Of a stretch of DNA of 64,000 nt, positions 10,235 to 21,115 are shown piece by piece. The notes beneath the pieces were generated by a model. That model ran no database searches and had not been told where the DNA came from. It worked only from the letters and a program-made list of their open reading frames with translations. The stretch comes from Chondrosia reniformis. Its lineage: Eukaryota; Porifera; Demospongiae; Chondrillida; Chondrillidae. Position numbers and translations under genes: made by a program. Within the stretch, counting starts at the first letter, position 1; the number at the start of each line of letters is the position of its first letter. The stretch spans positions 7,193,673 through 7,257,672 of the forward strand of contig OX359197.1 in NCBI GenBank assembly GCA_947172415.1. The letters are read 5' to 3'.

Positions 10235-10773
10235 CAGTGTCACAGGATATTTTATCCCCCGTGTATTTTATCCGCCCGGATAGTATAAACTATCCGGGCG
10301 GATAAACGAAACTAGGAAATTTTATCATACCCTAGGATAATTTATCCTATACTCTACGATTTAAGCGTATCATCATGAAATCCTTTAGATACATAAGAAG
10401 CAACCTTGGGCTGAAAAGGGTATAGGTTTTAGGATTTTCAGCCATCCTCACGGCTAACGATAAGCAAGTATTGAGACAGCAGGCCGAGAAATTTGATGAA
10501 CGAAACGGTATTTCGAAAAACCGTGAAGAATGACACGGGAGAGGTGGTGATGCAGCGAGTGATCACAAGCTTATTATTATTCATGTATATAAATGATTAG
10601 GATAAATTATCCTAGTATATTTCATCCCCCAGATAAAATATCCTAGGATATACTATCCTAGAGTAGGATATAATTTCCTAGGGTAGGATAAATTTTCCTA
10701 GGATAAAGTATCCCAGGGGGATATTTTATCCGGGGGATAAAATTTAGGGGGGATAGAATTTGCTGTGACACCG
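10235..10773. mobile_element. Palindrome-rich MITE-like element
   Basis: About 540 bp of sequence foreign to the array. The ends form an imperfect inverted repeat: the left end reads cagtgtcacag followed by attttatccccc, and the right end reads as its complement (ctgtgacaccg at 10763-10773). Inside, 10267-10283 and 10290-10306 form a 17-bp perfect hairpin with a six-base loop. A dozen or so copies of ggata or its complement follow, many as cctagg-centred palindromes. There is no transposase ORF. I could not define a target-site duplication because host sequence is lost at the left junction. Confidence 0.65.
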
Positions 10774-10872
10774 GTGACATCCTTATGTAGAGAGTATGGT
10801 ATATCCAAAATTCAAACGAAAAATGTTACCTTAAATAATTTTGAAGCTATAAATTATGTCTCATTATATCAG

Positions 10873-13080
10873 TCAGAGTACTAGTACAACAATTCTCTTG
10901 TTTCCACGGTCAGCAATATATAGATTTCCTTCATCACTGATAGCAAGACTAAAAGGAAGGTCCAACCCAAGATTATCAACTTCACCAACACATTGTCCAT
11001 CTGGTGTGAAGATGGAGATTTTGTTAGCATAACATGATGCAACTATTATGTGTCCATCACTTGTGACTACTATACCAGTGGGGCGCTTGACAATGTCTTC
11101 ACCAAACTGTTGGATGTACCGTCCATCCTGATCATGTACTTTGATGCAATGATTGTTACAGTCATTGATGTACACTAATCCATCTGGTGATATACAGAGC
11201 TGCCAGGGAAATGCAATGTATCCTGCTCCACTGCCATGTGAACCAAAGCACCTTAGGAACTGACCATTCTCTGTAAATACAGATATTCTCTTATTGCCAC
11301 TTTCTGCTATAAAAAGGTGTCCCTTCTCATTGACTGCCACTCCCATAGGACCACATAATTGACCTTGATTTGACCCTTGACCTCCAAACTGTCTTACTAG
11401 TTGAACAGTTGGAGTGTAGATCTTGATAACATGGTTGCTATAGTCACCAATGACAATGTTACCAGATTTGCTGAATGTTATCCCATGGACATTATCACAA
11501 TCATTCTTAAATCTTCTCGCAATTTGATCTACCCCGTTAATAACAAGGATTTCTTTGGTATCGTGATTTGCAACATACAACATTCCATCTGATCCACAAG
11601 CTACTGCATAGCATGTTCCACCAATCATAATCTCTTTTTGGACTTTGTTCATCTTCTCGATATCCAATGGCTTAGCAACCTTTACCTCTACTGGACTGCC
11701 CACTATGTGGTGACCTCCGATAGTCACACTCAGCATACACTCAAGTGATGGAACACTCTTAAAGTGTACCTCATATGTGCCATCTCTCTTGTGTGTTACC
11801 TTACCTCTCAGAGGAACACCTGCTGTCACAGGACAAAGGACAGCCGACACCTTTTCTCCTCCTCTGCACTCATTGCCTCTCTCATCTTTTGTGGTGACTT
11901 TGAAGGAAATTTCTTTCTTCTTTTGTATCTGTACAAAGACAGTACCATCTTTGTTCTTCTCCAACCCTCTAATACTGCAGTTTGGTGGATGTGCCTGCAA
12001 GCAGATTCCTCCAAATGAAGACAATGTCTTCTCTGTTTCAGATTGCTTGGAAGAGATAAACTGGACAGATGGGTGAATGTAGCAAGATGGCCGAGGACTA
12101 TGTCCAGTAAGTTCATACACTCGTTTGACCACCATCTTGGTCAAGTAAAGCTGTTCTTCTCTTCTTCCATTTGAAAAGATGTCTTCTGAAATGGAAAGAA
12201 ACTCCTCCCACTTCTTCATTTTAACTCGAAGCACTTTTCTCTGAATGACAAGAGCTTTTCTTCCACTTTCTTCCATTTTCCTCACTTCACCAACAAGACT
12301 ATCACATCTTCTAGTTACCATGGCAATTAGCTGTTCCTTCATTGTAAGGATCTCTCCTACAGCATCAGCGGACTGCTGTTGGAGACTAGCTTCACTGGCC
12401 TCCACTTCTTGAAGGGCATTGCTCAATGCCTTTGTCTGTCCCCTGGCAGACAGCACACACTGTGTCAGAGTGCTCCTGTTTAGCTCTCCCAGTTTGTCAT
12501 TGATGAAGGACACACTGTGAGTCTTGTGGCCACCAACGGAATGACATATGGCACAGATCATCTGTTGACAGTCGTGACAGTATAGCTTCTTCTTTTCATT
12601 GTGTTCTGAACATTGGAAAATATCTTCTTTTGTAGAGCCACCTTCTAAGGTTTCATTAATGGATTGGATTTGATGTCTCTTAAACATTTTCTTTGATCTG
12701 TGAAGATCTACACACTCTTGGCAAATAAAGAAATCACAGTCTGTGCAGTAGCTCACGGCTGCCCTCTTCTCTTCGTGGTCCTCTTGACAGACCACTCCTT
12801 CCTTCTGATACTGACTGCTCACTGTCTTCCTCAGTGCAAAGGGATGGCTTGGAAGATCACCGGGAGGGATGGAGAACACTTCATCACAGATCTCACAGGA
12901 CACTCCTTGTTGGAGCATCTTCTCCTGACACTCTACCTTCTCACATAAGGCAAGGGAGTGCAGACAAGGTAGACATTTAAGCTCTTCTACTCTCACTCCA
13001 CAACTGACACAAGAGAGACTGAGATTAGTTGATGGAAAAGAAGAACTAGAAGTGGATGGAACCTCTGGAAGCTCAGGCAT
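10873..13080 (-). CDS. TRIM-NHL protein T3 (RING, two B-boxes, filamin, NHL)
   Basis: Single-exon gene of 735 residues, complete. Visible domains: a RING-like cluster at C24-C65 (C24, C27, C36, C39, H41, C46, C51, C62, C65) with spacing looser than canonical; B-box 1 at C98-H136 (C98, H102, C112, C115, C120, C123, H127, H136); B-box 2 at C157-H188; a coiled coil at about 195-310; a filamin-type repeat at about 355-470; six NHL blades at about 480-735. This order is that of TRIM71/LIN-41 and TRIM2/3. Such proteins act as E3 ubiquitin ligases, and their propellers bind RNA or protein. The start is the ATG at 13080 (MPELPEV; other copies read MAELP). Its neighbour downstream, copy B, has lost its 5' end. 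Blade loops here are GDYSNHV, AESGNKRI and NDCNNHCI. The exact orthologue cannot be named from sequence alone. Confidence 0.9.
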   Translation of the reverse strand: MPELPEVPSTSSSSFPSTNLSLSCVSCGVRVEELKCLPCLHSLALCEKVECQEKMLQQGVSCEICDEVFSIPPGDLPSHPFALRKTVSSQYQKEGVVCQEDHEEKRAAVSYCTDCDFFICQECVDLHRSKKMFKRHQIQSINETLEGGSTKEDIFQCSEHNEKKKLYCHDCQQMICAICHSVGGHKTHSVSFINDKLGELNRSTLTQCVLSARGQTKALSNALQEVEASEASLQQQSADAVGEILTMKEQLIAMVTRRCDSLVGEVRKMEESGRKALVIQRKVLRVKMKKWEEFLSISEDIFSNGRREEQLYLTKMVVKRVYELTGHSPRPSCYIHPSVQFISSKQSETEKTLSSFGGICLQAHPPNCSIRGLEKNKDGTVFVQIQKKKEISFKVTTKDERGNECRGGEKVSAVLCPVTAGVPLRGKVTHKRDGTYEVHFKSVPSLECMLSVTIGGHHIVGSPVEVKVAKPLDIEKMNKVQKEIMIGGTCYAVACGSDGMLYVANHDTKEILVINGVDQIARRFKNDCDNVHGITFSKSGNIVIGDYSNHVIKIYTPTVQLVRQFGGQGSNQGQLCGPMGVAVNEKGHLFIAESGNKRISVFTENGQFLRCFGSHGSGAGYIAFPWQLCISPDGLVYINDCNNHCIKVHDQDGRYIQQFGEDIVKRPTGIVVTSDGHIIVASCYANKISIFTPDGQCVGEVDNLGLDLPFSLAISDEGNLYIADRGNKRIVVLVL

Positions 13081-13613
13081 TTTATTTGTTAATGGGGATC
13101 ATATGACTTTAAAATGAGGGAGGAGCTAACTATTTTCTATTAAACAGTCCAAATTTATATGTGCAAAGACGTTTGTGAGTTATAAATTGCAATTGCATAT
13201 TTGGCTTTGTACATTTCAGTATCTAACAACTAAAGTACTTTCACTGAATTCATTCAGTTACTTAGGTTTTCAACTTAAAGAATGGAAATTAGAAAAGTTC
13301 AATGACAGCCTCCTTTCTAGTGTCAGCAATATATAAAGAGTGTCTCCATCACTGATATCAATACCATATATAGGACCATTCAATCTCAGGCCAGAATCTA
13401 TTGTATTTAGAGGTGGTCTCTCTATCTATGGGTTAGGGCTCGGAGAAGGTCTCCCTATCAATCCACTACATGGGTTCTCACTATATACGACCTGTATCTG
13501 CAGTTGAACAGATAAACAGAATACTGTACTCCTTTCTGATACAAGAAACATGCAAAATCAAATTATACTATAATATGTACAATAATTAATATAACAAAAG
13601 TGCATTCAGTCCA
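13081..13613 (-). promoter_or_regulatory. Upstream region of T3 / 3' flank of copy C
   Basis: This 533-bp gap has no gene. The E-box near the start has changed to catatg (about 13099-13104). The shared intergenic block lies at about 13412-13520. Confidence 0.45.
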
Positions 13614-15870
13614 TCAAAATAGTCCAGCGTCCTTTTTCAGTGAAGTCTGCTTCCAAGGAGGCAGAGATGAGAAGTCCGTCCGTGACATTTTAAACACGTT
13701 CTACATAAGGCACATACAATTATGTTTTGCTATGAAGACAAATAACAAATACTAAATTAGTATACATTAAGCCAAGTATGACACTGGCAGGAGAAGGGAC
13801 ACATGGAATCCACCAAGTATTTACCTTAAAGTCCTCATCTCCAAGGTAGGTTTCTAATTTCTTTGGATCAACTCCCTCGGGGAGAGGTTTCTTTTTCAGC
13901 TCAGCCAGCGAGTATCTGTCTCTGCTCAGCTTCTTCAGCTCCTCTGAAGCATCTGATCGATGAGGACTCTTGATGATCACAAAAGGTCTGTTAGCCTCGG
14001 TCACCTTCTTATCACTCTCCCAGGATGGAAAGAGATTGGTGAACCGCTGGTGTTCAAAACCAGCAGACACAACATAAACATGAGGCTCCACAATGCGACC
14101 ATTAGCTACACACAGGAAGACCAATTAATCATATCAATACAGAAGGATTCAAAAGCTTATAGATGATGATTGAGAATGATTACCAATGGTTTAATTATTG
14201 CTTCAGTGATTCATTGATGATTACGTTACATGTTATATTTGTAAGCACAACAAAATATTATTTATTTATTGAGAGCAGTCATTAGTTAGGAAGGCAAATG
14301 GTCTAACATTAAGTTTTTTATGAACTAAGGAAGTTAATTGCACTCAGCTGTGCAGAGGCTATGATGATAAGCACATAATCACTGGAAATGTATTACACCA
14401 AACCAGCCAAGTGATATAAGCCATTTATGTTCACTGATATCAGTAAATCTCAGATGTCAAATCAAGTGTACTCACCCTTGGAGTAGTTGACGGCAGTCTC
14501 CAGTGCTAATCTTTTGTCTCTTATGAATCTCACTTGAGCATCTCCAGTAAACTGGTTCTTTTCTCTGAAACGTGGATCCGACTGCACCGGCCACCAGCCA
14601 GACCACACATAGATCTCATATTGAGCATCCAATAGGAAGAGAGCTGAGGGTGATGGGGCAGGCAGACTGTAAACAGGAGACCATTACAGCATGAGGGAGT
14701 GCCTGTGTTGTAGTGGCTTACCAGGTTGTTCACAAGAGTATAAGTCTGTTTGTAGGAAGGGAAAGGCTTCCGGCTCTCCTGTCCTGCAAGGATAGAGGAC
14801 CTCTGTTGGGAGGAACTCTCCCGTAGACTCCACACTTGGAGCCAATTACATTATCTACTTATATAGCACTGTACAGTTGGGATGCTACACCAACTCACTC
14901 TTAGCAGTAGTTGGGTTCTTTGTAATTGTCAATTTAGCTGTTGTTTGTGTGGATGGAGTGACTTTAGCTGTTGACATGTTAGTTGGTTCTTTGGAAACTG
15001 CACTGTCTTCACAACTTAAAGAACTGGACGATTGAGAATGTCTCTTCGAAGCATTCCCTTTCTTGTTGGATAACTTGACTTTGTGTGGAGAAGATTGAAG
15101 AGTCTTTTGAGATTTAGTGTTACTTGTCTCTGTGGACATGTGCTTCAGCTTCTTGGGTTTAGAAGTGACTTCAACTTCAGTTGTATATTTTCTCTTTTTT
15201 CCTTTTGACTGGTCACATTGAACAACAGTGCATTTGACTCTAACACACAAAAGAACTACAAACGTACAACATTCTTAAATAGGAACTGTGTGACTGAAGG
15301 TATATAATATAGGGTATGGCAGGTAATCTTATTTAGACTGGGAAGGCTATTATTAATGGACTACTATTAAGGCACCAGTGATAATGAAATATCTATACAT
15401 TCCTAGCTTCACCATTTAATACAACACTAATACCAAATATTACCTGTGGACATACTGTATTGGTCCTTAAGACATGTTTAGTGACATCACTTATATCATT
15501 AGTTGTGGTACTACACAACATCAGAAAGTATATCTATAATGTCAATGTTAGGTATAACCTACTGAATAGACATACTGCAAAGCATTGCTCTTCGTTCATA
15601 TGTCAGTGTGCACATATGAAATGGACCAACATACCGAATTGTGTCGTTATCCTTTAGCAGATGAATGTCTTCTTGAGGAAGCAGCGCACAGTCGTCCATT
15701 GTGAGGTCCAGTTTGACGCCACCCAGATCTTCAAAGAACCTCTTCTTGATGGCGCCACACAGATCAGCAATGACGGAACAGGATGTCAGATTCATGAGAA
15801 ACCAAACGAACTGCGGACAAGCAGGAGGAGGGTTGACGAAGAATAACTTCAACCTTATGGAGTCGGCCAT
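13614..15870 (-). CDS. Coilin-supervillin fusion, copy C (intact)
   Basis: Six exons: 15870-15635, 15239-14899, 14802-14722, 14643-14476, 14105-13825, 13700-13614. Lengths and phases equal those of copy A, giving 397 residues. Coilin-domain differences are V5 to I and a Gly in DLGGV where most copies have DLRGV. The linker ends KLTITKNPTTAK. Exon 5 begins ANGRIVEPHV where other copies have ATGRIVEPHV. All splice sites are canonical. The ATG at 15870 is chosen because it aligns with MADS in every other copy; an in-frame ATG farther upstream (15912) lies in spacer sequence that is not conserved as coding. The T4 stop is 108 bp upstream. No lesion is seen, so this is one of four candidates for a working gene. 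Confidence 0.75.
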
Positions 15871-15978
15871 TTTATACCTTAGACAATCTAAATATCCAAT
15901 GCGAAAAGTCAATTAACATTAAAACATTTTGAAGTTATTACAAAGCAATAATCTATAAAGTATAGCTCGTTATATCAG

Positions 15979-18207
15979 TCAGAGTACTAGTACAACAATT
16001 CTCTTGTTTCTACTGTCAGCAATATATAGATTTCCTTCATCACTGATAGCAAGACTATAAGGAAGGTCCAACCCAAGATTATCAACTTCACCAACACAAT
16101 GTCCATCTGGTGTGAAGATGGAGATTTTGTTAGCACTGTATGATGCAACTATTATGTGTCCATCACTTGTGACTGCTATACCAGTGGCGTGCTTGACAAT
16201 GTCTTCACCAAACTGTCGGATGTACCGTCCATCCTGATCATGTACTTTGATGCAATGATTGTTATGGTCACTGACGTACACTAATCCATCTGGTGATATA
16301 CAGAGATGCCAGGGAAATTTAAAGCAACCTGCTCCACGGCCACGTGAACCACAGCATCTTAGGAACTGACCATTCTCTGTAAATACAGATATTCTATGAT
16401 TGCCATATTCTGCTATAAAAAGGTGTCCCTCCTCATTGACTGCCACTCCTATAGGACCACTTAATTGACCTTGCTTTGACCCTTGACCTCCAAACTGACT
16501 TACTAGTTGACCAGTTGGAGTGTAGATCTTGATAACATGGTTGCTAAAGTCACTAATGACAATGTTACCAGATTTGCTGAAAGTTATCCCATAGACATAG
16601 CCACAATCATGCTTAAATCTTCTCACAATTTGACCTGCCCCGTCAATAACAAGGATTTCTTTGCTGTCGTGATTTGCAGCATACAACATTCCATCTGAAC
16701 CACAAGTTACTGCATAGCATGCTCCACCAATCTTAATCTCTTTTTGGATCATCTTCTTATAATTAATATCCAATGGCTTAGCATCCTTCACCTCTACTGG
16801 ACTGCCCGCTACGTGGTGACCTCCGATGGTCACACTCAGCATACATTCGAGTGATGGAACACTCTTAAAGTGTACCTCATATGTGCCATCTCTCTTGTCT
16901 GTTACCTTACCTCTCAGAGGAACACCTGCTGTCACAGGACAAAGAACAGCCGACACCTTTTCTCCTCCTATGCACTCATTGCCTCTCTCATCTCTGGTGG
17001 TGACTTTGAAGGAAAATTCTTTCTTCTTCTGAATCTGAACAAAGGCAGCACCATCTTTGTTCTTCTCCAACCCTCTAATACTGCAGTTTGGTGGATGTGC
17101 CTGCAAGCAGACTCCTCCAAATGAAGACAATGTCTTCTCTGCTTCAGATTGCTCGGAAAAGATAAACTGGACAGATGGGTGAATGTAGCAAGATGGCTGA
17201 GGACTATGTGCAGTAAGTTCATACACTCGTTTGACCACCATCTTGGTCAAGTACAGCTGTTCTTCTCTTCTTCCATTTGAATAGATGTCTTCTGAAAAGG
17301 AAAGAAAGTCCTCCCATTTCTTGATTTTAACTTGAAGCACTTTTCTCTGAATGACAAGAGCTTTTCTTCCCCTTTCTTCCATTTTTCTCACTTCACCAAC
17401 AAGATTATCACATCTTCTAGTTACCATGGCAATTAGCTGTTCCTTCATTGCAAGGATCTCTCCTACAGCATCAGCGGACTGCTGTTGGAAACTAGCTTCA
17501 CTGGCCTCCACTTCCTGAAGGGCATTGCTCAATGCCTTTGTCTGTCCCCTGGCAGACAGCACACACTGTGTCAGAGTGCTCCTGTTTAGCTCTCCCAGTT
17601 TGTCATTGATGAAGGACACACTGTGAGTTTTGTGACCACCAACAGAATGACATATGGCACAGATCATCTGTTGACAGTCGTGACAGTATAACTTCTTCTT
17701 TTCGTTGTGTTCTTCACATTGGAAAATATCTTCTTTTGTAGAGCCACCTTCTAAGGTTTCATTAATGGATTGGATTTGATGCCTCTTGAGCATTTTCTTT
17801 GATCTGTGAAGATCTACACACTCTTGGCAAATAAAGAAATCACAGTCTGTGCAGTAGCTCACGGCTGCCCTCTTCTCTTCATGGTCCTCTTGACAGACCA
17901 CTCCTTCCTTCTGATACTGACTGCTCACTGTCTTCCTCAGAGCAAAGGGATGGCTCGGAAGACCACCGGGAGGGATGGAGAACACTTCATCACAAATCTC
18001 ACAGGTCACTCCTTGTTGAAGCATCTTCTCTTGACACTCCACCTTCTCACACAATGCCAGGGAGTGCAGACAAGGTAGACATTTAAGCTCTTCTACTCTC
18101 ACTCCACAACTGACACAAGAGAGACTGAGATTAGTTGATGGAAAAGAAGAACTTGAGGTGGATGGAACCTCTGGAAGCTCAGCCATTTTGGAAATACTTG
18201 GGATCAT
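15979..18207 (-). CDS. TRIM-NHL protein T4
   Basis: Intact single-exon gene of 742 residues from the ATG at 18207, or 735 from the ATG at 18186 that aligns with MAELP in all copies. The seven extra residues (MIPSISK) come from an ATG inside the conserved tcatgtga E-box, so 18186 is the likelier functional start. The zinc-binding residues of RING and B-boxes are all present; the residue after the first B-box 2 Cys is Glu (FQCEEHN). Blade loops are SDFSNHV, AEYGNHRI and SDHNNHCI. The linker between filamin and NHL is altered (VKDAKPLDINYKKM). The gene ends VVLVL, 108 bp before the start of copy C on the same strand. Confidence 0.9.
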   Translation of the reverse strand: MIPSISKMAELPEVPSTSSSSFPSTNLSLSCVSCGVRVEELKCLPCLHSLALCEKVECQEKMLQQGVTCEICDEVFSIPPGGLPSHPFALRKTVSSQYQKEGVVCQEDHEEKRAAVSYCTDCDFFICQECVDLHRSKKMLKRHQIQSINETLEGGSTKEDIFQCEEHNEKKKLYCHDCQQMICAICHSVGGHKTHSVSFINDKLGELNRSTLTQCVLSARGQTKALSNALQEVEASEASFQQQSADAVGEILAMKEQLIAMVTRRCDNLVGEVRKMEERGRKALVIQRKVLQVKIKKWEDFLSFSEDIYSNGRREEQLYLTKMVVKRVYELTAHSPQPSCYIHPSVQFIFSEQSEAEKTLSSFGGVCLQAHPPNCSIRGLEKNKDGAAFVQIQKKKEFSFKVTTRDERGNECIGGEKVSAVLCPVTAGVPLRGKVTDKRDGTYEVHFKSVPSLECMLSVTIGGHHVAGSPVEVKDAKPLDINYKKMIQKEIKIGGACYAVTCGSDGMLYAANHDSKEILVIDGAGQIVRRFKHDCGYVYGITFSKSGNIVISDFSNHVIKIYTPTGQLVSQFGGQGSKQGQLSGPIGVAVNEEGHLFIAEYGNHRISVFTENGQFLRCCGSRGRGAGCFKFPWHLCISPDGLVYVSDHNNHCIKVHDQDGRYIRQFGEDIVKHATGIAVTSDGHIIVASYSANKISIFTPDGHCVGEVDNLGLDLPYSLAISDEGNLYIADSRNKRIVVLVL

Positions 18208-18687
18208 GTGACTTTGAAATTAGGGAGGAGCTAAATATATCAAACTATTCACTATGTAAATTGTCCAAATTTATATATAAACAGTCTAAATGTACAATAT
18301 GCACTAGTTATAAATATGACTGTACGTATGTGAAAATATATAAATTGCAATTGCATATTTGGCTTTGTAAATTTCAGTATCTAGAAACTAAAGTACTTTC
18401 ACTGAGTTCTTTAGTTAAGTTTCAACTCCATAGTAATACCATTATCAATCTCACAGGCCAGAATCTATTGTATTTAGAGGTGGTCTCTCTATCTATGGGT
18501 TAGGGCTCGGAGAAGGTCTCCCTATTAATCCACTACGTGGGTTCTCACTATATACGACCTGTATCTGCAGTTGAACAGATAGACAGACTATACTATACTG
18601 TACTCCTTTCTGATACAAGAAACATGCAAAATCAAATTATACTATAATATGTACAATAATTAATATAACAAAAGTGCATTCAGTCCA
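18208..18687 (-). promoter_or_regulatory. Upstream region of T4 / 3' flank of copy D
   Basis: This 480-bp gap has no supported gene. The E-box tcatgtga is at 18204-18211, overlapping the region edge, and the shared block is at about 18479-18580. A short plus-strand ORF that enters this gap has no support. Confidence 0.45.
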
Positions 18688-20997
18688 TCAAAATAGTCCA
18701 GCGTCCTTTTTCAGTGAAGTCTGCTTCCAAGGAGGCAGAGATGAGAAGTCTGTCCGTGACATTTTAAACACATTCTACATAAGGTACATACAATTATGTT
18801 TTGCTATGCAGACAAATAACAAAATACTAAATTAGTATACATTAAGCCAAGTATGACACTGGCAGGAGAAGGGACACATGGAATCCACCAAGTATTTACC
18901 TTAAAGTCCTCATCTCCAAGGTAGGTTTCTAATTTCTTTGGATCAACTCCCTCGGGGAGAGGTTTCTTTTTCAGCTCAGCCAGCGAGTATCTGTCTCTGC
19001 TCAGCTTCTTCAGCTCCTCTGAAGCATCTGATCGATGAGGACTCTTGATGATCACAAAAGGTCTGTTAGCCTCGGCCACCTTCTTATCACTCTCCCAGGA
19101 TGGAAAGAGATTGGTGAACCGCTGGTGTTCAAAACCAGCAGACACAACATAAACATGAGGTTCCACAATGCGACCAGTAGCTACAAACAGGAAGACCAAT
19201 TAATCATATCAATACATAAGGATTCAAAAGTTTATAGATGATGATTGAGAATGTTTACCAATGGTTTGATTATCACTTCATAGATTTTAACTGATAATTA
19301 CGTTACATGTTATATTTGTAAGCACAACAAAATATTATTTATTTATTGAGAGCAGTCATTAGTTAGGAAGGCAAATGGTCTAACATTAAGTTTTTTATGA
19401 ACTAAGGAAGTTAATTGCACTCAGCTGTGCAGAGGCTATGATGATAAGCACATAATCACTGGAAATATATTACACCAAACCAGCCAAGTGACATAAGCCA
19501 TTCATGTTCACTGATATCAGTAAAATGTAAATAAAATCTCAGATGTCAAATCAAGTGTACTCACCCTTGGAGTAGTTGATGGCAGTCTCCAGTGCTAATC
19601 TTTTGTCTCTTATGAATCTCACTTGAGCATCTCCAGTAAACTGGTTCTTTTCTCTGAAACGTGGATCCGACTGCACCGGCCACCAGCCAGACCACACATA
19701 GATCTCATATTGAGCATCCAATAGGAAGAGAGCTGAGGGTGATGGAGCAGACAGACTGTAAACAGGAGACCATTACAGCAAGGGGGAGTACCTGTGTTGT
19801 AGTGGCTTACCAGGTTGTTCACAAGAGTATAAGTCTGTTTGTAGGAAGGGAAAGGCTTCCGGCTCTCCTGTCCTGCAAGGATAGAGGACCTCTGTTGGAA
19901 GGAACTCTCCCGTGGACTCCACACTTGGAGCCAATTACATTATCTAGTTATATAGCACTGTACAGTTGGGATGCTACACCAACTCACTCTTAGCAGTAGT
20001 CATGTTCTTTGTATTTGTCACTTTAGCTGTTGTTTGTGTGGATGGAGTGACTTTAGCTGTTGTTAGTGTGGATGGAGTGACTTTAGCTGTTGACATGTTA
20101 GTTGGTTCTTTGGAAACTGCACTGTCTTCACAACTTAAAGAACTGGAAGATTGAGAATGTCTCTTCGAAGCATTCCCTTTCTTGTTGGATAACTTGACTT
20201 TGTGTGGAGAAGATTGAAGAGTCTTCTGTGATTTAGTGTTACTTGTCTCTGTGGACATGTGCTTTGACTTCTTGGGTTTAGAAGTGACTTCAACTTCAGT
20301 TGTATTTCTTCTCTTTTTTCCTTTTGACTGATCACATTGAACAACAGTGCATTTGACTCTAACACACAAAAGAACTACAAACGTACAACATTCTTAAATA
20401 GGAACTGTGTGACTGAAGGTATATAATATAGGGTATGGCAGGTAATCTTATTTAGACTGGGAAGGCCATTATTACTGGACTACTATTAAGGCACCAGTGA
20501 TAATGAAATATCTATACATTCCTAGCTTCACCATTTAATATAACACTAATACCAAATATTACCTGTGGATATACTGTATTGGTCCTTAAGACATGTTTAG
20601 TATGCATCATTTAGTGACATCACTTATATCATTAGTTATGGTACTACACAACATCAGAAAGTATATCTATAATGTCAATGCTAGGTACAACTGTAGATAT
20701 ACTGCAAAGCATAGCTCTTCGTTCGTATGTCAGTGTGCACATATGAAATGGACCAACATACCGAATTGTGTCGTTATCCTTTAGCAGATGAATGTCCTCT
20801 TGAGGAAGCAGCGCACAGTCGTCCATTGTGAGGTCCAGTTTGACGCCACCCAGATCTTCAAAGAACCTCTTCTTGATGGCGCCACACAGATCAGCAATGA
20901 CGGAACAGGATGTCAGATTCATGAGAAACCAAACGAACTGCGGAGAAGCAGGAGGAGGGTTGCCGAACAATAACTTCAACCTTATGGAGTCGGCCAT
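18688..20997 (-). CDS. Coilin-supervillin fusion, copy D (intact)
   Basis: Six exons: 20997-20762, 20358-19988, 19891-19811, 19732-19565, 19180-18900, 18774-18688. The 371-bp exon 2 has one extra 30-bp repeat unit, giving 407 residues. The coilin domain reads LLFGNPPPASPQF, with Gly for Val and Ser for Cys at sites otherwise constant. Exon 2 ends KNMTTAK instead of KNPTTAK. All donors and acceptors are GT-AG, and the supervillin exons are open. Bases that change just upstream of exon 3 in this copy fall inside intron 2 in the model used here. The T5 stop is 118 bp upstream. Confidence 0.75.
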
Positions 20998-21115
20998 GTT
21001 ATCTATAGACTATTGAACTACGTAGATCTAAATATCTTTTGCGAAAATTCAATTAACATTAAATAATTTTGAAGTTACAAAGCAGTAATCTATAAAGCAT
21101 ATCTCGTTATATCAG

